Below, piece by piece: positions 1-12,565 of a stretch of 64,000 nt of DNA. Below the pieces are notes generated by a model. That model was not told where the DNA came from and ran no database searches. It saw nothing but the letters and a program-made list of their open reading frames with translations. Source of the stretch: Seiridium cupressi (Eukaryota > Ascomycota > Sordariomycetes > Amphisphaeriales > Sporocadaceae); NCBI GenBank assembly GCA_036674765.1, contig JARVKI010000091.1, positions 1-64,000 of the forward strand, in the 5' to 3' direction. Each line of letters opens with the position of its first letter. Within the stretch, counting starts at the first letter, position 1. Position numbers and translations under genes: made by a program.

Positions 1-2450
1 AAATATTTAATTATACCTTTTAAATTTATAAATATATTTATAAATTTTTAAAATATAATTAATATAATATTACGAGACTTTTTAAATAAATTCGTAATAG
101 TTTATTTTAACGATATATTTATATTTTTAAATACGATTAAAAAATATAAGCGATACGTCGTAATAATATTTAAAAAACTATAAGAAATAAATCTTTTAAT
201 AAACCTGGAAAAAAGTAAATTTTAGTAACGGAAAATTACTTTTATAAAATACGTAATATTTTTAAAAAAAATCTAAATAAAGGATTTTAAAATAATAATA
301 ATTAAAGAATAACTAACGTTTTAAAACGTTACGAATATATAATCCTTTTTAAAATTAACGAATTATTATAAAATATTTATCTTTAATTTCGTAAAAATAA
401 GAAGCTTTTTAATAAATTTAACTAAAAAGGATTTATTATTTTAATAAATTTATACCGAATAATAAGCGTTTAAAAAATTTAAAAAGAGAATAATAAAAAA
501 ACTTATTATAATTATAACCGACCCTAATAAAGAATTTAAAATCGAAACCGACGTATTAAATTACGCGATCGGCGGTTAATTTAATTAACGAAAAGACGAT
601 AAAAAATTACATTTAATCGCTTATTATTTTAAAAAACTTAATAAATTAAAACTTAACTATTAAATCTACGATAAAAAGTTAATAATAATTATTAAAATAT
701 TTAAAAAATAAAAGTATTACTTTAGCGAAATAATATATTAAATTAAAATTTATACCGATTATAAAAACTTAATATCGTTTATTAATAATAAAGAATTTAA
801 TAAATAGTAAATATAATAGTTAAAGTTTTTAATAAACTTTAACTTTATTATTATTTATTAAAAAGGATTAAAAAACGGAAGAGCCGACGCGTTAAGTTAT
901 AAATCGGATTACTTTTAAAAAGCGCCTAAAAAAATACACACTATCCTTATAACTAACGAGGAAGGAAGCCTCGTACTAATTATAAATATATACGTTATTA
1001 ACCGCGTAACTATTTAAAAAATATAAGTTAAAAAAATTAACCACGCTATTAAGCTTTAATTTTAAAACTTAATATATAAATATAAAATAAAAAAATTCGA
1101 AAATAAAATATATTATAATAAGAAATTATAAATACTTTTAAATTTATAAAAAGGACTTATTAAAAAATATTATAAATTATTATTTAATAAATATATAAAA
1201 ATCTTTAAAATTATTAAAAGGATTTAATAATAATTTAATTGCGAAAACTTAAAATAGCGTATTTTTAAAATTATTAAAAACTGCGATTTTTATAATAAAA
1301 CTAAAGCATTTTAATATAAATTATATAAAGAATTATAATTAATAATACTATTTAATAAAATTTAAAAATCGGTCGTTATAAATTTTATTATTAAATTATT
1401 ATTATTAAAAAAATTAATAATAAATGTAAAATATAATAATATCTTCGTTATTATAAAACGATTTATAAAATATAAATATTTTATTTTATATAAAAAAGTA
1501 AACGACGTTATAAAACTTATTTACGTTATTTTTAAAATTATAATTAATTAATATAAATTATTAAATAAATTTATTTCCGATAAAAACAAGCTTTTTACGT
1601 TAAAATTCTAATAATCTTTTATATTATAATTAAAAATTAAATATAAACTATTTATAACGTTTTATTTATAAATAAACGGATAAATAAAACGAGTAAATTA
1701 AATATTCGAATAATATTTATAATATTATATTAATTATAAATAAAATAATTAAGTATAATTATTATTTATTATATAATTTACTTATAATAACGCGATTAGC
1801 GAATTTATTAAAATATTATTATTTTACGCTAATTTCGGATATAACTTTAATATTATTAAAAAACTATTTTACAGTAAATAAACGTTTAAAATTATTAAAT
1901 ACGTTAATAAACTTTAATTATTATAATAATCTTTATAATAAAAACTTTTATTTTTTTAATAATAAATAAAATAATATTATAATAAAAAAAGGATTAAAAA
2001 ATTAACTTTTATAAAAAAAGATAAAGTTTATTTACTACGCAAAAATATTAAAATAAAGCGATTTAACGATAAATTTAATTTTAAAAAACTCGAACCGTTT
2101 AAAATCGATAAAGTTATTTTAAAAATTAATTTTCGATTATTATTATTAAAAATAATACGGAACCACTTTATTATATATATATTTTTTATTTAAACTAGCG
2201 CTTAAAAACGCTAAAATTAACATTACGTTAAAAATTAAAGCAAATTAATAAAAATATAAAATAAAAAAAATATTAAAACACCGCAAAAAAAGTAAAAGCC
2301 TTTAATATTTAATTAAATAAAAAAATTATTTATTTAAAGAAAATATTTAAGAATTTAAGAAGCATATTAAAGATTATACCGCTTTTAAATAATATTTTTA
2401 AAGTTTAAAAAATTATCCGGAAAACTAAAGGATAGGCTTATAACGCTTTA
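1..2450 (+). mobile_element. RIP-degraded Ty3/gypsy chromovirus, pol remnant (5' truncated by window edge)
   Basis: Despite many stop codons, frame 1 still reads as a Ty3/gypsy polyprotein. The order is: end of reverse transcriptase (about 76-310, with FLNKFVIVYFNDIFIF matching the YxDD region); RNase H (about 480-915, ending GRADALS-YKSDY); integrase zinc region (about 1130-1310) and core (about 1380-1860, ISDK around the second Asp at 1579, and INGQINRVN in place of QTDGQTERVN); and the GPY/F module (about 2030-2130). A chromodomain (KILKHRKKSKSL then YLIKWKNY with stops) follows at about 2240-2390, one frame over. RT to GPY/F stays in a single frame for over 2 kb, so decay is by base substitution rather than indels. 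The RT YxDD site reads Y-F-N-D and the first integrase Asp reads Asn, both G-to-A changes. Gag, protease and the start of RT lie beyond the left edge. The element cannot make protein. Confidence 0.9.
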
Positions 2451-3480
2451 ATTTACGATACCGACAGCTTTGTGCGACTGCGTAACGATCGCAGCTTCTA
2501 ACTCTACACATTCTTATTCCTCGAGCTCGTCCAGGGATCGAAAACCCCGACGGACCAATTCGGCACCTTTCGTACGAGCGAGTTTACGTTATTTTCGCAG
2601 ACGAACCAGCCTTAAAATAACTTCGTTCGTCTGCTGCTAAAAAGCCAAAAGGTAGCTTTTAGCGACCTACTCTTCCCGTATTAACCGATAATGTTTTTCC
2701 GTAATACGCTTAAGGGAAGAGACCGGGACCCCGCTACTATCGTAAAAATAACTAACACGAGTACATTTTTTATATTTCGCTAAACCTTTTATTATTATAT
2801 ACTTCTAATCGTAACGAAAATAACGAGTATAAGGTATAACTTTAAAATTAAACTTATTAAAGGAATTTATAAAAAGATAACGGCGGGCGGTAAAATTAAG
2901 CGATAAAGAACTTTTTTTTTATTTAGTTTTCTAAATACGACCCGATATAATAAGTATATATTATAAAAATATAAAAAAAAAAGGAAATATACTAAATTAA
3001 AAAAGCGGACGGTAGCGACTTATTTATAAAACCTCGGGCTTAAAGGGCTAAATTAAGGGAAAAAAGACCTAATATTACGAATATAAGTTAAAAGAAGCCG
3101 GAACGGAACAAACCCTACCTTGTAAATACGGACCAAAATAATAATAAAAGATAAATAAATACGGACGTATAAAAAGCAAACATACTAAATACCGGTACGG
3201 TAAAGATAAGGCAAACGGTAAAAACTAATTAAAGCTAACGATTAAAAATAATTAGTAAGACTTATTAATTAATACTAACCATAATTAGTTCTACTTATTA
3301 AGTAAATATAAATAAACAAGATTAATAAAAGGATAAATGGATATATATACGATAAATATCTCTTATATAAATAATTATTTCCTTAATAATTAATCTAAGC
3401 ATTTATCTACCCATAAGTAAGGCCTATTAAGCCTTAACGATTATATTCTTATTTTTTAAGACTTAGTATTCCTATTCTAC
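2451..3480. repeat. AT-rich flank of the chromovirus, possible 3' LTR
   Basis: This is non-coding and AT-rich, with one less AT-rich patch at about 2455-2760. It follows the chromodomain directly, so it should include the 3' LTR, but no TG..CA ends or second LTR copy can be identified (TG and CA are the dinucleotides RIP destroys). It holds two related A/T segments near 3250-3310 (AATTAGTAAGACTTATTAA and AATTAGTTCTACTTATTAA) and a short palindrome near 3419-3436. Base composition returns to normal at about 3480-3550, which marks the boundary of the repeat. Confidence 0.55.
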
Positions 3481-4394
3481 ATCACGTACCCTGTTAGCAT
3501 AAACCCAACACCAGTGTATTATCCTAAGGTTTATCCTGACGATAGTATATTCGTTACACTTGGTCGCCCTGGCCGACCTTCTAAGCTACCAACGGAAACT
3601 CACTCTAACAGCGAAGAAGAATCGGCCACCGTGATTGAATAATATTTCCTGTATGGAGAAGTTTTTGGATAGCAGGAAGTCTTGATATGTATAGCTCACG
3701 AAACGAAATGTGTCCTGTTGGGCCAGCCCTTACGGTGACAATTTTCAAATTCTCGACCTTGTGCTGAGGACCTCTAATAACTTCGTTAATGTTGACAGGA
3801 AGAGACTCGGCAGGCGAAATTCACGAAGATGTACGGGTGATGAGAACCCACATGGTCTGTGCGTTCTCCGGTAGATAGGCTTGACGGCCCGGAGTTGGAG
3901 CTTCTCTCCTCCTCGTTCTTCACCACACAATATACTGCTTCTCACCATATTGCGGGCCCATCACGGGGCGTGTTTTATGAATGAATAAAAGTATCACGAC
4001 TTCCTATGCGTGGGAAATCTGCCGTTACAATCCAACGTGAATCTCAAGTACAAACACAATAGCCCCCATTTTGAAAAGTCAAATTGAGGCCTTGAGATAT
4101 GCTTGAAAACGTGAGCAAGTATAGATAGACACGAAAATGGTACTAAACTGAAGGCGACGCCTTTGAATTTCAGTGTCCTGGAAAACAGGGAATGCAAAGG
4201 AACTTGTCCAATTTCAGCGACGTCGCTTAGTGAAAATCGATTCGCTGTTCGGGCTTATAGCCGCAGGGAAGGGCAGCCTGCCAAGCTTCTATATCGACCC
4301 CACTCGAACGGCCTATTCTCATGACCGGGAGGAAATCCCTCCAGTTCGTTCCCAACTTTTCTCATCGGCAAATCGTGTGGACAAGCGGGTCATC
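3481..4394. other. Intergenic region upstream of the GH43 gene
   Basis: Normal-composition DNA between the RIP block and the glycosidase. I see no coding sequence I would defend. An in-frame stretch without an ATG (from about 4173) leads into the GH43 start. It might be 5' UTR or part of an unrecognised upstream exon carrying a signal peptide. Confidence 0.5.
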
Positions 4395-6076
4395 ATGTTC
4401 CAGAGAATTTCAAGCTTGCTGAATGCAACGGCTTCAGCCGGCTCGGTCCCCAAGCCCAGCGCTGTACTAGACTATCCCACAGCGGTGGCAGGGAACCCCT
4501 TCGTCGATGGGTGGTATGCCGATCCGGACACGGAGATATACAACGGCAAATATTGGGTTTTCCCCACCACATCGGATGTGTACGAGAATCAAACTTACCT
4601 CGACGCCTTTTCAAGTCCAGATCTGATCAATTGGACTAAACATCCCAGCATCTTGACGGTTGACGGCGTCAAATGGGCGACGAAAGCCGTGTGGGCCCCT
4701 GCACCGATAGCAAGGAACGGCAAATACTACCTCTACTTTGGTGCGAACGATATCCAAGAAGACGAAGACGAGGCGGGAATGGTAGGGGGTATCGGCGTCG
4801 CTGTTGCTAATGAGCCAGAAGGTCCCTACATTGATGCCATTGGGGAGCCGCTCATTGGGCATTACCACAACGCTGCGCAGCCTATAGACCAAGACGTGTT
4901 CATCGACGACAAGAATGGACAGGCTTACATCTACTACGGCGGACATAGTCATGCAAATGTAGCCAAGCTCAACGAGGACATGATATCCGTCGGAACATTC
5001 GATGATGGTTCTCAATTCAAGGAGATCACTCCCGAAAACTACGTCGAGGGCTCCCAAATGATCAAACGCAGTAAGTTTCAGGAACGAGCAATTGTTGTTC
5101 CCTCTTCTTCTCATCTATAGCGGCCTTGCCCATGGAAGATTCCCGTGTCAATTTTTGGTGGAAATCTCGTGGGAAGTTATCTGCTGGGAATTCTCCCCTG
5201 ATCTGTAAATGGCGAAGACTGATTTGTTTGTGATGACTAGATGATATATACTACTTTATGTGGTCTGAGGGAGGATGGACGGGCCCGGACTATAGCGTTT
5301 CGTATGCCATGTCCGACTCTCCACTTGGTCCTTTCGTCCGGAAAGACAAGATCCTCCAACAAGATAGTGCAGTTGCCAAGGGAAGCGGGCATCATGGTGT
5401 TATTAACATCCCAGATACGGATATATGGTATATGGTATATCATCGCAGGCCCCTGAGCGAATCTGATGGCAACCATAGAGTACTTGCATTCGACCGCATG
5501 TACTTCAATGATGACGGTACCATTGCCCCCGTACATATGCTAGTTCAAGATAATTTCGCAGACGGCAATATGATCGGGTGGAAAACGTATGGTGGCGACT
5601 GGTCAGTCCTGGATGAGTGTCTGTCGTCGAAGGGATACTCCACGGGGCTGGCAATGCTCGATACCAACTTTACCTCTCTGGTTTTCGATGCCACCGTGAG
5701 CCTAGCCAGGACCAAGGAATCAGATGCAGAGGCTGGCCTGGTCTTCCGAGTCTCGGGACTAGACAAATCGGGAGGATTTGACGGCTACTTTGCTGGGTTA
5801 TCTGCCTCGGGGCGTCTTATGCTCAGCTCAACCGCGGCTAACCATACGGATCTACTTGCACAACAATCTATTGACAACCTCTACGAGCATGAGCACAAGC
5901 TTCGTGTGGTAGCGGAGGACACCTCCATTCGAATCTATCTGGACGATTTAGATACCGCAAAGATTGAAGTCGAGGCTCCGGAAGGGCCTTCGACTGGGTC
6001 GACAGGAGTCAGAGCGCACAAGGCTGCTGCTAAGTTTGGGAATATCTCAATAGCCAAGCCAGCAAGTGACTTGTAA
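4395..6076 (+). CDS. Glycoside hydrolase family 43 (arabinosidase/xylosidase-like) with C-terminal LamG-like module
   Basis: Two exons, 4395-5070 and 5241-6076 (intron 5071-5240, GTAAGT..TAG), give 503 aa. The N-terminal 320 residues are a GH43 five-bladed propeller: Asp43 in WYADPDTEIY is the expected catalytic base, Asp165/Asp167 in IDQDVFIDD the pKa modulator, and Glu218 in VEGSQMIKRN the expected acid; the splice falls just after this motif. GHHGVINI and WYMVYHRRP are further blade signatures. Residues about 325-503 resemble the concanavalin-like sandwich modules appended to GH43 enzymes. The family hydrolyses arabinan, arabinoxylan or related side chains; substrate cannot be read from sequence. 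The first in-frame ATG is at 4395, and the N-terminus (MFQRISSLLNATASA) is a weak signal peptide at best, so a missed upstream exon is possible. It is the nearest gene to the RIP block. Confidence 0.9.
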
Positions 6077-7371
6077 GATCTGCTCGGAATATCGGGTCGT
6101 AAAGCTCGATATGCTAGCCTTATCTTATAATATTGCGTATTTTACGTTGTATTAAAACGTTGAATATCATGGTGCCTTCAGTCATTGCGTGCAACTGCTA
6201 AGGTGATATATAATTCATGGTAAATTGAGTTGGTTGTATGAGTAACATCGCAGTTTCTAGGGTTAAGGTACTCCCGGTATGAGTTTACGTATGGAACGTG
6301 TCGACATCAAGAACTCATTTGGAAAGCCCAGTATGAAACAAAAATCTCCAAGGCTGGCAGTATACGTGCTGCTTCTCCCCCAGGACTCGATCATATCAGA
6401 CAGGCGGAATCACCAATAAGATGACACTATTCTGCGCCACGATGCCTTGATGTGCATGCAGTGCATTGCGCGAACTGCTCTGCAACTAACGGCCAGGGCG
6501 ATTGGTCGCTATTGACTTTATTGTGAAACTTTTTGTGAATCGCTTCTACATTATAAGGCGATCGATCTAGCGCGTCTCTAGCCTCGAAGACCCAACAAAT
6601 GTAAAGCATTAAAGCTGCCGCTGGGTTGACACACATTACTACCTATGGTAAACTTCAAAATGCTGAAAGGGGCAATTTTTCGTTCGGGAAAAACAAATCA
6701 TACCTGTCCAGTCGGCCAACTCATCAACCCTCAGAGAAATCGACATGTACCACATTAACAAGTGCAGTTCAGCAAAGGCAAATCCGCTAGCCTGGCGTGC
6801 CTGGCTCGGAATTGCCCGTCTCCCTGCTTCGATATGCAACGTTTTCAGACTGGATAGAAGGTGCGGGGCCTACATCAGCCAAAGGAATGCCTCGGGTGAC
6901 AGTGACGTACAGGGGTAGGACGCCTATCATTGTCTCTGATTTCTGCCTTAGTCGCAAGCACGGAGGATAGGTAAATCCGATGATAAGCCTGCGATAACAC
7001 ACGGCTGGGAGGGCCCGGCTGATAGAGATCGCGTCAAGGAGCAAGGCCTTGCGACAGCTTTGTGACCCTATTCTCGCAAGCTTATCGCACCATCGCCCAA
7101 CACCTCTGATATGCTCACAGCCTCTCCAAGGATGGAGAGCTGATGTAATGTACAAGGTGAGTCGAACATCATGGCCTGTTGTCATGTCAGGAGTCTGCTT
7201 TTGCACTGTTGCCTTGCTCCCATACCAGTTTCTGGGAAGAGCTCCGGCACCATGAGCAAAGAGCCGCAGACTTGTGACCGACAGCACCGCCGACGAGCCC
7301 GTATTGTCCTGGTGTTTGACGAGAACCACTCCTGAGCTGACAAACACCGTAGTCTGCATTTCTCGACTGCC
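6077..7371. other. Intergenic region between GH43 and SIN3
   Basis: 1.3 kb. It holds the 3' end of the GH43 transcript unit and the SIN3 promoter/leader. Open frames on the minus strand (6787-7612) look like shadows of the GC-rich SIN3 leader. No domain was recognised and I call no gene here. Confidence 0.5.
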
Positions 7372-10300
7372 ATGAATTCGCACCCAGCAGATGAGATGGC
7401 GCATCGAGAGCGCGACTCGGCGGAGCGACACCCCCGAGACCCTCGAGATCCTCCATACCCTGCGCCGACAGGGACACCTCACCACAGCAATGCTGCCTCT
7501 CTACCCATCCATCAGCCGGTCGCCTCGAGGCTGCCCGGTGCCATACATAGTCCTGGTGGATTGCTGGCCAGCCACGGTTCTGCCCCCCCGATCCCCTTAG
7601 GGGGTCCCCCAAATGCCTCCTTCCCAGGAGGTCCCCTCGCCGATGTTTCGAATCGACCGCAACCTCAAAACGCTCAGAATGCCTCGAGCCAGATGTTTAG
7701 CGCTATTGTCGGAGGGGGCCCAACTCCCGCGCCTGCGACCTCGGCGGCTGGATCTGCACTGGCCTTGGGACCTCCTTTGCAGCAGGAAAACACTCGACCT
7801 TCTACACAAACAATCCCGTTTGGCGGTGGCAGCAGCGGTGGTGGTGCTGGAGGTCCGCCCATCCCTCCTGGTGCTGGCGCTCTGCAGCAAGGTCAACAAC
7901 CCATATTGAATGTGAGTAGAGCTGTATTGTCTTGTGATGGTAGCGCGCTTGTGTGCATTGTGAACGTCGGAGCCCAGGCTAGTCCTGGTCTTGGCTAACC
8001 ACACGTGAGCCGAGTGCATCTTGGGTTTTCGTGGACTGTTGGGACCTGCGCGGACTGCTATTTCCAAGGGGAGCAAGTATCCCCCCAACGGCCAAACGGA
8101 GGCAGCTGCCTCCCAGCTTGTACCTTTTGCTGAGCTGTTGCTCTGCACAAACAACATCTCCATCCCCTCACAATGCAACAGGCCTTGACAAGTGTGGCTT
8201 GCATGCTCCCCGTTTTTCTTATCCATTTTGGCTATGTTTTCAGGCAAGCCGCGCGAACCTGGCTATGCCCTCTCCTACTGGGAGAAGACGATCGTGTTTA
8301 GACTGGCGCCGGAAGGAAGGAGCAGTGTATTCCTTTCCTCCCACCTATCCATCATTTAGTTTTGCATGCAGAACAACACTGACATGAAACGATTCTTGCA
8401 GGACGCCCTTAGCTATCTGGACCAAGTAAAGGTGCAGTTTGCCGAGCAGCCAGATGTCTATAATAGATTCCTCGATATTATGAAGGATTTTAAGAGCCAG
8501 ACGTAGGTTTACCTGAGCACCTCTTACTTTGTTCAGTTTGCCCTGCGGCCCTGCTGACTTCGGCCTATAGCATTGACACCCCAGGAGTCATCAAGCGAGT
8601 TTCCGAACTCTTCGCCGGGCACCCCAATTTGATCCAAGGATTCAATACTTTCCTGCCCCCTGGGTACAGAATCGAATGTGGAGAGGGCAATCCAAGTCAC
8701 ATTCGAGTCACGACCCCCATGGGCACAACGCTGCAACCCATCACGGCCGGAAAATTCAATTTTGCAGAGAACAATCCAAGCCAGCCGGCCTCGGGCACAA
8801 ACTTTTTCACCAGTCGCACCAGCAACTGGCAGCAACAGCAGTCCCAACCGCAAACCAGTATCGAGAGCCCCGAAGCCCAGTTTAGCACGCCTGCTGTGAG
8901 TGCAGCTGGTCTCTTTGCTCAGGCCCAAGGTCCCAGCCCTGCAGGCGTTTTCGACGGCGCTGCATCATCCCAACCACAGCGTGGAGGCTCGCAAGTCCCC
9001 AACTCCACAACACCTAATGCTCCTGGAAATCGAAACGCTCTCACTCCTACACCTGGGGCCCAGAACAGTGCAAGCGGCGGTGCAGCCCAAGCTGCCAACA
9101 TGGAGAAGCGTGGACCCGTCGAGTTCAATCATGCTATCAGCTATGTTAACAAGATCAAGGTAAGAAACAACCCGTACTCCAAAACAGGTCCATATCAGGG
9201 AGGACAGGCTTTTCTGTCCCCTTTGCTATCTGTAGTTGATACAAGGCCACTTGTTTACGGACTCGCCGCCGCCGACCGCATGACTATCCGCTCCAAGTCT
9301 GCCCGAAGCCAGCTCGCTAACCACGTACAGAATCGATTCCAGGATAAACCTGAAATTTACAAGCAGTTCCTAGAAATTTTGCAGACTTATCAGCGTGAGC
9401 AGAAGCCCATTCAGGATGTCTACGCGCAAGTCACGAGCCTTTTCAACACTGCGCCCGATCTTCTTGAGGACTTCAAGCAATTTCTACCCGAATCGGCAGC
9501 TTCAACTAACAAGAGCGGACTCACGCGATCCGAGGAACCCCTCGGCTTGAGCGCTCTTGCGCAGTCTACGCCCCAGCCGAGCCATACAATCCGCGACGGT
9601 CAAAAGATGCCGCCGGTGGGCAATTTTGCTCCCCCCAGTGCGACCAAAGAGAACAAGAAACGCCCGCGCAATGACAAGGCACCCCCTGCCGCCGCTGCCG
9701 CCCCCAGCATTTCGGAGAGCTTGGGCCCTGCTGGCCAACGCATTATTCCTGGCATTTCTAGTAGCACCAACAAAAGACCGAAGCTTGGCCACAAACCTTT
9801 GGCGGCGGATGCTCCCCTGGTCGAGCCAACTTTGACACCTGTTATGCCCGAGCCCCTTCCCCCGGCATCGGATAGCCAAGTCTCGTCCGAAGAGCTTGGA
9901 TTCTTCGAGAAGGTCAAGAAACATATCAGCAATCGGGCAACCATGGTCGAATTTCTTAAGCTCTGTAATATGTACTCTCAGAACCTTATAGATAAGGATG
10001 ACGTCATTCACAAGGCGAGCCAGTTCATCGGCGGTAACCCAGAGCTCCTTAAATGGTTCAAGGAATTCATGGGTTACGAGGGTTACGACGAGAACATTGA
10101 AAACCGACCCCAACCTCCGACGGAGAAGGTCTCGCTCAGTAATTGCCGCAGTGTTGGACCTAGTTACCGACTCCTGCCTCGAAAGGTTGGTGAATCAAAA
10201 GACCTACCACGTCCATGAATCCGCCCAACTTATGCTGACAATAAAAAATAGGAAAAGCTGAAACCTTGCAGTGGCCGGGATGAGATGTGTAATGCTGTGT

Positions 10301-12565
10301 TGAACGACGAATGGGCCTCGCACCCTACGTGGGCCTCCGAGGACTCGGGTTTCGTTGCCCATCGAAAGAACGCTTTTGAGGAAGGCCTCCATAGAATTGA
10401 GGAGGAACGTCACGATTATGATTTCAACATTGAGGCCAACCACAAGTGCATACAGTTACTGGAACCTATTGCTCAACAGATGCTCAACATGCTACCTCAC
10501 GATCGAGAACAGTACAGTCTGCCGCAGGCATTGAACGGCACCAGCACCTCCATCTACAAGAGAGTCCTCAAGAAGATCTACGGCGCAGAAAAGGGCGTCG
10601 AAGTTGTCAACGACATGTTTGAGAATCCATTTGCTGTCGTGCCCGTTGTCTTGGCCCGTTTGAAGCAAAAGGATGAGGAATGGCGGTTCACGCAGCGCGA
10701 ATGGGAGAAAGTCTGGCAAGCCCAAACTGAGATCATGCACCTGAAAAGCCTGGACCATATGGGCATTCAAGTCAAGCAGAGTGACAAGCGAAATCTATCG
10801 GTCAAGCATTTGGTTGACTCCATCAAGACGAAACATGAGGAGCAGCGCCGCTTGCGCAGCGTCAAGGCCAAGGTTCCTCGATACCAATACTCCTATGAGC
10901 TTGGCGATCAAGAAGTTTTATATGACCTGCTCCGCTTCATGGTCCTCTACGGAACGAACAACGGACACCACAGTGCATCGGAGAAGGAACGCATCATTGA
11001 ATTCTTCGAGTCCTTCGTCCCCCAGTTTTTCGATTTGCCCGAAGACAAAGTCGCCGAACGCCTTCACGATATCGATCGTGACTCGGTCGAGGACGACGCG
11101 GAGGAGCAACTCCCCACTGAGTTGACCAACGGCAGATCTCGTCGCAACGGCAAGCGATCTGATCTCCTGCGGGGCGTTCTGGACCCTGGTCGCAACGGCA
11201 CTAAGGGCCGCAAGGAGAAGGAAGGCAGCGCTGCTTCTGGTAGTAAGGAGAGCACCCCTGACAACGGCTCCGGCAACGAAGAAGAGATGGCCGATGTTCA
11301 TGAGGATGCAGTCCCAACTGAGATGTTAAACGAACGGTGGTTGCCTATCGTGCCTCGCGCCACAGTGGTCAAGGGCAACCGGGACCTGCTGGACTCGGAG
11401 GGCGAGTTAAAGGCCGACGGTTTCTTCCCACGCCGATATTACCACTTTTTCTGCAACCAGACCATCTATGTCTTCCTCACCATCTTTGTGAAGCTATATC
11501 AGCGTCTCAAGGCTGCCAAGGAGAGTCAGGGTAGTGTGCTGGAGGAGATCGCCCGATCAAAGAGCAAGAAACCTGCCAAGCAACTGGGCATCGCGGTCAA
11601 CGAGATCAACTACTTCGATGAAGAAGACCCTGCCTCCTTCTGGCCCAAGACGGTTGAGCTGATCGAGGACTACATCACCGGGGAGATTGATGACAACCGC
11701 TACCAGGAAGTATTTCGCCACTACTACCTCAAGAAGGGCTGGACTTTGTACACCATCCAAGACCTCCTCAAGACGCTCTGCCGACTTTCACTTGTGTGCA
11801 CCAGCACCGACGCAAAGGAGAAGACGCCGGATCTGATATCACATTTCCTCCACAGCCGGGGCGAAAAGGAAACTAGCTTCCAAACCGAGATGACTGCTCG
11901 AACTTTTGCACAAAAATGTGTGAAGGACGGAGATTTGTTCCTGATCCAATGGGTAAGTGGGCACAATCAATTGCGGCGTGCCGCATCTAATCTTGTCTTA
12001 GTTTCCTACCAAGGCGGAAGCAACCATTCGCTGGCTTCAGCGTGATGAAACGACTTTCCACATGGACGAGCTGGAGCTCAAGGAGCGTTGGCAGTATTAC
12101 ATATCCTCCTTCATGCGCGTCGAGCCGACGGAAGGCGTGCCGCGACAAAAGCTCCGAAAGCCAGTCCTTGCCCGCAACCTCCCGTCCAGCGACGTGGATT
12201 CCGATGATGGCAACCTACCCAAGCCCGTTCAGTTTGACGAGAATCTGATTTTGAAGATTTGTCTCAATACGAATAAGATGGGATTCGAGAAGGGCACCTC
12301 GGAGTACTTCATTTACAACACCGTGCCCGCGACGGCCGAGGAGAAGGCCGCCGCGGATGAACGCCGAGCTCTACTACATGAGTGGCGATCTCAGCACTTG
12401 AAGGAGAGGTTTGTCATGAACAACGGTTGGCTGAGCAATGGGTGGATGAAGAATCTGCCTCAAGACGAAGTCCAAAAGGCCAACGAGAACTTTCAGAAGT
12501 GGGTCAAGGAAGGAGCGGCCCCGACGCCCAGCGTAAGGGATGAAGTCATGGGCGATGCCGAGTAG
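7372..12565 (+). CDS. sin3: SIN3 transcriptional co-repressor (paired amphipathic helix protein)
   Basis: Six exons: 7372-7911, 8402-8502, 8571-9159, 9331-10185, 10252-11952, 12002-12565. Phases agree and give 1,449 aa, close to other fungal Sin3 proteins. Residues 1-180 are a Pro/Gly/Ala-rich disordered region. PAH1 (about 181-250, [10 protein letters not shown]) starts exactly at exon 2, PAH2 (about 397-463, [14 protein letters not shown] then [13 protein letters not shown]) spans intron 3, and PAH3 is at about 597-660 ([13 protein letters not shown]). The HDAC-interacting domain follows (about 680-780, [14 protein letters not shown]) and the Sin3 C-terminal domain from about 1080 ([10 protein letters not shown]). 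In the family, the PAH repeats bind repressors and the HID binds the Rpd3-type deacetylase. Intron 1 is long for this genome (490 nt). Intron 3 (9160-9330) is 171 nt with no in-frame stop, so its retention would insert 57 residues inside PAH2. Confidence 0.96.

Noticed and set aside
6787..7612. Minus-strand open frames up to 232 codons upstream of and over SIN3 exon 1
   Set aside because: They overlap GC-rich SIN3 coding and leader sequence on the other strand and show no domain.
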